From Cristatella mucedo (lineage: Eukaryota > Bryozoa > Phylactolaemata > Cristatellidae): a stretch of 64,000 bases of DNA. The DNA is taken from assembly GCA_009760855.2 (NCBI GenBank), contig WPIO01000001.1:20529501-20593500 (forward strand). The letters run 5' to 3'. The notes under the pieces are model-generated. The model was not told the DNA's origin and ran no database searches. It was given only the letters and a program-made list of their open reading frames with translations. The translations under genes and the position numbers were made by a program. How positions within the stretch are numbered: position 1 is the stretch's first letter; every line of letters begins with the position of its first letter. This document shows positions 58,541 through 64,000 of the stretch, one piece after another.

Positions 58541-59040
58541 CCATGCAGCTTGGCTCGTGTGTTGTGAACATCTTGACTGCAACATTGTAGTTCTTCTCAC
58601 CGATCATCACTGGCTTCACGTAAGGCAGCTAGTGGAAGTTCGAAGCTCAGTCACTTAATCGTTGGTCCCTTTAGTCTCTTGCTTCAGCTGACTTATGTGA
58701 AATACTTCCTAATCAGGCTTCCCATCGTACGACCAGCTCCCCTGACTCAAGCCCTCTATCTGAGCCTCTAACTAACCTCAAGTCCATTGGAGGCCATTCC
58801 TTTAGTTTGCATGCCCCCAAAGCCTGCAACTCGCTCCTAACCGAAGTCACGACAACCCCTAACTTGTCATAATTTAAAATGAAGCTAAAACCAGCCATTT
58901 ATGCAGCCTTTACTCTGTCCACATGACTTATCGTTTGGGTTCTCATGCATTCTGACACCGTGAATGTTATAGCTAACCAATTGATATGTTCCATTTCCAG
59001 CAAATATAACATGCACAGAAAGAGGCTAAATTCTCTCCAA
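58541..59040 (+). mobile_element. LINE-B 3' half, right arm of an inverted pair
   Basis: Begins at the same element position as the left arm ends (AWLVCCEHLDCN equivalent to ARLVCRERRSCH) and runs to a partial stem-loop near 59010-59040. The arms are too diverged to be a recent hairpin. Confidence 0.7.
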
Positions 59041-59344
59041 TCTCTTGGTACTGAACAAAACTGTAGTTTTTATTCGTTATTACAATTGTTCTGCAACGTA
59101 TGGCCAGCCAGGTTCTCTGTGTAATAGAGACTAAGCCTGTTGCATCACTTGTCTCAAAAAATATGCAAACATTGCCCTTTGTTTTCCATCGCTCATACAC
59201 CTAAGTATTATTTGCCACAATTAGTCCGGTCATCTTTGTCTGCACAACTCTAAAACAAAAGTCTTAGTGGCTTCAACTAGGGCTGAACCCTACATTGCCT
59301 TCATATTTGCTACAGGGCCAAACAGTGGTCCAAATAGTTATTCG

Positions 59345-59505
59345 ATATACAAATAGTTTTTCTTGTTGTTTATTCAGCATACCACCACTGAACAGTCAAT
59401 CGTGCTTCTTTTGCAGCAAATGTAAAGTGCCTAAAGAGAGGTTGAGTTCTCTGAGAGTGCCATATCAAGTGCATTATTTCTTATTAATATTATTATTATC
59501 GGTAT
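59345..59505 (+). mobile_element. LINE-B 3' tail
   Basis: 3' UTR with stem-loop (GTGCCTAAAGAGAGGTTGAG) and an ATTATTATT tail. Confidence 0.7.
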
Positions 59506-59750
59506 TCGGCCAAATAACATAAGCCTGACTATTTTAAACTAGTAGTCATGCAAAATCTGTTTGTACAAATGTAGCTGCTATAGCATGTGGAACGAAGTAC
59601 CTCTTACATTTAAACAAAATGTGTAAGGATTGTCTCTTAACGGTTTACTCTTAGTTTACATAGTAAGTTCATTGAACTGCAACTTGTGCTTACATTTGAA
59701 TTTTGAATGCTGTAGACCTATTGTGCACAATATTCGTACGTGTCCATTAC

Positions 59751-59836
59751 GTGAAAATCAACTATTTTGTACAGCCCTCGAACCACAATGCTGATTCTTT
59801 GTGGCACCATGCTGTGGCCTACTAACTTGGACGAGG
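59751..59836 (-). CDS. Possible additional ectodomain exon
   Basis: An excellent acceptor (CCTTTTTCACTTTTCAG) precedes an 86-base open segment ending at CAC|GTAATG, phase 1 in and phase 0 out. It encodes SSKLVGHSMVPQ followed by RISIVVRGLYKIVDFHV, a beta-strand-like pattern. The incoming phase does not match the phase-0 end of the 61886 exon, so at least one more exon would be needed between them. It may instead be a chance match. Only the splice acceptor and open frame are seen. Confidence 0.28.
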
Positions 59837-59839
59837 CTG

Positions 59840-60830
59840 AAAAGTGAAAAAGGCTGCATATGCACCGTCAAGGTCTCTTCCGAAACAGGAAGCTATTGGG
59901 TTTGGGCTATCAAAAATAGAATAAACAACTGAATCCGATGCAATCGTGTGCTACCCAAATAACCGTTGCAATGTTTTTCATATGCGCAATGAGAATATAT
60001 TTAGCATTTTAGAAACATATTTGATTCGAAGCAGAATTTTTCAACATAGCTGATAATCACAAAGTACGGTCGACGTAAGTTTTCAGAACTTGTACCTGGC
60101 AATGGTAGCCAGCTTATACTACATGTTCTCAGAATCTATAACTCTATTTGACTGAGAAGAGTAGTGCACAGACCTGGATTAACCAATCTCACTATCACGC
60201 CAGTCGCCTCCTTCTGCTAGACGTGATTTTGCACATGGTGCTGGTCATTAACACCTATCGGCTGCATTATTTGGGTTGCATGCTTATGTAATACCCATAA
60301 CCCGGTAATGATGGGCTGTGAATAGCCTGATCTACATACACCAGCTGCTAGCGTTTTCCACAACTTCTTGTAGCCATCCCTGGCTCAGTGAGCACGGTGA
60401 CATCGGTGTGGGAGCCACTTGCTTATGCCATTCAACATTCCTAGCACTGAGCAAGTGGCTGGTCATATCAGGTGTGATAATTCGGCTAGTGTGACTTACC
60501 TTGAGGCCTGTGGTTCATGCAATTATGAGTAGCATGCATGCTCCATATTTCTATAGATTTCCTTGCCCAGCATAGCCCATGTTATGTATAGAGTTCTTTG
60601 GCACGTGTCGGTCGACCTTCACTGCCTAACGTCCTGTCTAGCAAACCTGGGCTCACCATGAATTGATGAGGTCCTTGGGCTGTTGATATATTTGCTATGC
60701 TATGGAAACCTTTTCTGGAATGCTTGTAGAAACTGCCCCCATACAAGGTCTAGTTATGTGCCTTTCTTTTTACGGATACACCGGGGTGTGTGTTGCCTAC
60801 ATCACTGAGTGTTCACTTTGCTGAGAGGTT
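59840..60830. other. Receptor intron sequence
   Basis: A strong minus-strand donor (CAAG|GTAAGTCAC) occurs at 60496-60500 but no acceptor of fitting phase was found above it. Confidence 0.4.
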
Positions 60831-60834
60831 CAGT

Positions 60835-60990
60835 GCTGGTTTGGCCAAGTGGTTAACCTGCTCATGGAGACCAAGGTCAAGGAGAATGTATTTGCTGGCT
60901 GAGATCGTGGGCTCGGGACCCATGTCATATGTGAAGCAGCTAAATATAGGAATAAGTTCCCTTAGGCCTAAACAAATGAATTATTTATTA
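60835..60990 (+). mobile_element. SINE1
   Basis: A box (TTTGGCCAAGTGGTTAACCT), a small insertion, B-box region (GTGGGCTCGGGACCC) and a diverged 3' body ending AAATGAATTATTTATT. Confidence 0.72.
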
Positions 60991-61880
60991 ATTTAAGTAT
61001 TTAAAATAGTGCTGCTCTTGCCGATTCCTATCTACCAACACTCAAAGCAAAGTTATTTAAGAAGGCCAATGGATGCCTCCATCAAGCTGTTATGACTTCA
61101 CCTTATCGACCTAATCTTTATCTGACAGCAGTGAAGACATCCCCATGAGGTTTTGCAATATTTTCTATCACGAGAACAGAGATTATACATGCATACGTGG
61201 ACACTTGCATCAATAGTAAGTCGGAATGCCCCTGTGATTTAATAATTCTCATGATGGCCAGTGCATTTACTAGATCAGTTTTCGGCAAGGATTAGGAGTG
61301 ATGCAGACCATCGGCTTCTGAAACCAGACAAAAAACTGACCGGGAGACACAGAGAAACAGTTCTAGGCTCCTAATGAACACTCCAGCCTGTTCCACAGAT
61401 GCTTAAAAAAGTTGAGATCATGGAATTGACTCGGTTAACAAAGTAGTTGGACAACCGAATCTGCAAAGAATTGCTCAGGTACCACTGTGGTGTGCTTTAA
61501 GTAATTATCTGTTTACCAAATCTAGTCCTCCCCCGACAGCAAGCAATGAATGGTACAGGACCACAAAACCTTTTGGACGATATCTACGAACATTCCCTAT
61601 ACGAAATAATAGTAAATACTTCCTTAAAATAGTACATACAGACAATGCGATAATGCATCGAGGCTAACTTCCAGCTTCAGCAGCATCACCGACTTGCCTC
61701 ACCTCTATGTAGAAATCTCCGGTATATATTCCACAATGAGTGTAAACAAGCAGAGACTACAACAGAGTTTTGCATAGCACACAGAGGTGGCAATAATCAT
61801 CATGCATGCAGATTAGCATATGACGACAGTGTTCAAAAGCACAGATGCTTGTAGTTCAGTAACTGGTATCACATTATGCA
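60990..61880. other. Receptor intron sequence
   Basis: No repeat recognised. A possible 54-base exon at 61703-61756 is weakly supported. Confidence 0.4.
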
Positions 61881-61885
61881 CTTAC

Positions 61886-62079
61886 CTTGTTTTGAATGTC
61901 GTTAATACGATCGGTAAAAGCCTGTGCAGGTTCTTTTACCCCACGCACAGATATATTGTATGCAGTGAATGCATACTGGTCTGCTGGCAGAAATTCGATG
62001 CTAATGCATGTACTGCCATTTTGTTCTTCTCTGTATGTAGCATTAATAGTTACGTTCCACTTCTGGAGGTATTCATCTT
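61886..62079 (-). CDS. IL-17 receptor-like gene, ectodomain exon (fibronectin-III-like)
   Basis: A 194-base exon with an acceptor ending CTTGTAG and a strong donor AACAAG|GTAAGT, phase 1 in and phase 0 out. It encodes 64 whole codons free of stops. The pattern resembles a fibronectin type III half-domain: WNVTINATYREE, then CISIEFLPADQYAF, then AYNISVRGVKEP. There are three N-glycosylation sequons (NVT, NAT, NIS) plus NGS, as expected outside the cell. The incoming phase matches the exon at 63522-63612, giving a Glu at the join. Its assignment to the same gene as the SEFIR exon rests on strand, order and phase; 14 kb of intron and unresolved exons lie between them. No Met-initiated ORF exists here, so a simple ORF search would miss it. 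Confidence 0.72.
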
Positions 62080-62504
62080 CTACAAGGTTTTGTTATCTTA
62101 TTGACTCGCAGCATACCAGTGCTCGGCTACAGACTAGCAGGCTACACTATCAGGTAACACAGCACACTTTGTCAGGCCTCCATGTCTGAACAGTAAAAGC
62201 AGAATTGCATTTCTACTTCAACCCTGCTTCTTACTACATCTTGGTATGCAAGCAATTCATTCGTTATCGGTAACATCAGTACGCCTGAAGTCAATAAAGG
62301 TTTCATTTTCCCTCGGACCTGCCACCACTAGAAACTATAAAGGTTCATTCATCACAGCTTATGCAGTACAAAACTCAACTAAAAGGCAGGCTTTTGATCA
62401 CCTCTAACGGTGGTGCTGATCTCAAAGGAAAGACTCACATCTGAGTAATGCTCGTCAAAATACGAGTTCAGGACTTATAACTTGAAGGTTAGAGATAATA
62501 CTGT

Positions 62505-62662
62505 TAATTTAACAGCCTCTTTTTGTATAGCAACAGAAGAGTCTTCACGGCTACAACCACCGCTTGCAGTGGAGATAAAAAAATCCGCCATAGGTTTTGA
62601 ACCCAAAACATTGGGACGAGGTCATGAAAAGCAACCGCCTTACCTAGAATGCCATCGCGGCA
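62505..62662 (-). mobile_element. SINE2 in a receptor-gene intron
   Basis: Minus-strand copy with recognisable body (CAGCCTCTTTTTGTATAGCA on the plus strand) and a degraded B box. Confidence 0.75.
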
Positions 62663-63099
62663 AGACACTGCCAATACATCAGTTCAAAAGAAAAGTGCTG
62701 ACCACAATTCAACGATAAAGGTTTGAAGAGAACATGATTACACCCTAATTAAACAAAAAACGTCGTCAACTTAGTTTCGTAGAAGCTAAACTGCTCATTG
62801 TAACAAGTAGTGGCATATAAGACTATGCAAGCATTAAGAGATTCAGATCACTATAAATACCACACACAATTGAATTGGAATGTATGCCAATAGCTTGTTT
62901 TTGCTTCACAACTTTACTTCTTTCACATACTGATAGCTGATGTCATCTGTTAGTATTCCAATGGTTCTACCACCATTCGAATTCATGATGAGCCCTATAC
63001 AATCAAACAAGACCTATCTCTTTGGAGAGATGCTGGGGTTTCCTTCTGGACCTGTTGGGCTGGAACCCCAGAAAAATAATAGAATCGGCGGTTTGGGAC

Positions 63100-63345
63100 A
63101 TTTTCTGTAGTTCCTGGATCCACGCCCATAGTCTGTAGTTTCTGTAGTTCCTGGATCCACGTCCATATAAATGTGCACATGGACACACACACAGACACAC
63201 ACACACACACACACAGACACACACACAAACACACACACAAACACACACACACACACACACACAAACACATGAAAATGCACAGACACGTGTATGAGTTTTC
63301 TTGCCTGTGTGTGTGTGTGTGTGTGTGCTCGCAAGTGTGTGTGTG
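63100..63345. repeat. Tandem 27-base duplication and compound CA/TG microsatellite
   Basis: CTGTAGTTCCTGGATCCACG is repeated twice (63105-63165). CA runs follow at 63183-63265 and TG runs at 63307-63345, so the region could fold back on itself. Confidence 0.9.
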
Positions 63346-63521
63346 TGGATGCTCATATCAGCCCAAGTGCATTCGTATTCTAGCCATGTGTTAGCATCTA
63401 GCTATAGCCCAGTCACTGACTTCAGTTGTGCAAGTGAAACACCGACCTCCAGTAAGACAGGCTAGCTGCAACTATTCGCATTATAATACTAGTCATGTTT
63501 AGCAGGTGACCATGCACTTAC

Positions 63522-63612
63522 CAGTAACGTTGATGACCGTCTGAGCTTCGTTCGGACACTGAATACAGCTGGTGTTCTGCAGCCTGCAGGCACAGTTACC
63601 AGCCAGCGATAG
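63522..63612 (-). CDS. IL-17 receptor-like gene, upstream ectodomain exon (Cys-rich)
   Basis: A 91-base exon with an acceptor ending TTTCTAG and donor ACTG|GTAAGT, phase 0 in and phase 1 out. It encodes 30 codons with four cysteines (core NCACRLQNTSCIQCPNE) and two sequons (NTS, NVT), typical of a secreted or extracellular segment. Its outgoing phase fits the fibronectin-like exon at 61886-62079. A second reading frame is also open through the exon but lacks this cysteine pattern and would not match the next exon. The start codon and signal peptide are not identified and probably lie beyond position 64000. Confidence 0.6.
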
Positions 63613-63619
63613 CTAGAAA

Positions 63620-64000
63620 TAATGGTGCAGCATTTAGAGAGAGACCTCTTGGTACAACAGGGGGAAGCAAAACGACATCGGTGACATAATCGTCCGACAA
63701 GAGAATGACTGTGCACCGAGGCTAGCAAAGATGCTTGTCCAAATGCTGTCACTGATACACAATGTGCCAAGACAACAGGGCCAGACTTCTGAGACACGTG
63801 CTCTGTGACTTCAGCTGCATCCTAACATCGGCATAGAAAAGAGAAAGAAGGTGCTGAGATGCTGAGACAGAAAAGAGAAGGCTGAGACCTTTAGTGCCTT
63901 GCCGACCTCACAATCACTACTGTGCTAAATGCCCAAGCACTTACGGACCCAGGACGTGGTCTTGAATTCGCAGCGAGAAATTATGTATTGTCTGCTGCAT
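63620..64000. other. Upstream part of the receptor gene, unresolved
   Basis: A minus-strand donor (GGGTCC|GTAAGTGC) at about 63941 suggests another exon crossing the window edge. Two frames are open from 64000 to it, but their phases do not match the 63612 exon cleanly. Confidence 0.35.

Noticed and set aside
59040..59183. Minus-strand frame with Trp and Cys (RWKTKGNVCIFF...TWLAIRCRTIVITNK) as a receptor exon
   Set aside because: Phase 0 start is right, but the acceptor has a poor pyrimidine tract and the only phase-1 donor is GTTTTG. It also abuts a LINE-B end.
60501..60575. Segment before the strong donor CAAG|GTAAGTCAC
   Set aside because: The open frame has no acceptor giving phase 0, as the 61886 exon would require.
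61703..61756. 54-base minus-strand exon candidate (SLLVYTHCGIYTGDFYIE)
   Set aside because: Phase 0 to 0 would fit after the 61886 exon, but the length is small, the donor is ordinary and nothing independent supports it.
1..64000. CRISPR arrays, bacterial operons, prophage or plasmid features
   Set aside because: No regularly spaced direct repeats and no dense gene arrangement. Introns, SINEs and LINEs show this is animal nuclear DNA.

Overview
This window looks like nuclear DNA from an invertebrate animal. Coding segments are short and bounded by GT/AG splice sites, introns are long and full of retrotransposons, and CA, CT and TA microsatellites are common. A receptor gene with a SEFIR domain (IL-17 receptor family) points to a lophotrochozoan such as a mollusc, annelid or brachiopod, or to an invertebrate deuterostome. 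Arthropods are less likely. The taxon is an inference and was not read from a marker gene.

Layout. 1-24 kb is almost entirely repeats: fragments of two CR1/L2-like LINE families (called here LINE-A and LINE-B), a third related LINE (LINE-C), two tRNA-derived SINE families (SINE1, SINE2), a Tigger/pogo-like DNA transposon remnant (8.2-8.8 kb), and a diverged GC-rich segmental duplication (about 11.0-13.3 kb and 19.9-22.4 kb). At 24.9-26.0 kb on the minus strand there is a compact GC-rich gene candidate of unknown function with a TATA box, two coding exons and a polyadenylation signal. 26-35 kb is mostly unexplained low-copy sequence with a few repeats. 35.7-44.3 kb is a LINE cluster with a three-level nest, A(+) containing B(-) containing A(-), and one nearly full-length but dead LINE-A carrying endonuclease and reverse transcriptase.

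From 45.96 kb to the right end, a receptor gene runs on the minus strand. Reading from high to low coordinates, exons at 63522-63612 and 61886-62079 encode a cysteine-containing, glycosylation-rich ectodomain with a fibronectin-III-like segment. Probable further ectodomain exons lie at 55477-55574 and 53010-53100. The transmembrane exon is 47640-47765, a juxtamembrane exon is 47360-47446, the SEFIR exon is 46720-47258, and the terminal exon is 45961-46518. Intron phases agree across the joins I am confident of. The 5' end of the gene lies beyond the window, and the introns contain LINE-A, LINE-B, SINE1 and SINE2 copies.

The most informative points are the receptor gene, which conventional ORF calling would split or miss; the shared 3' stem-loop of SINE1 and LINE-B, which suggests the LINE mobilises the SINE; the reciprocal nesting of LINE-A and LINE-B; and the duplicated GC-rich block in which each copy has acquired different insertions.
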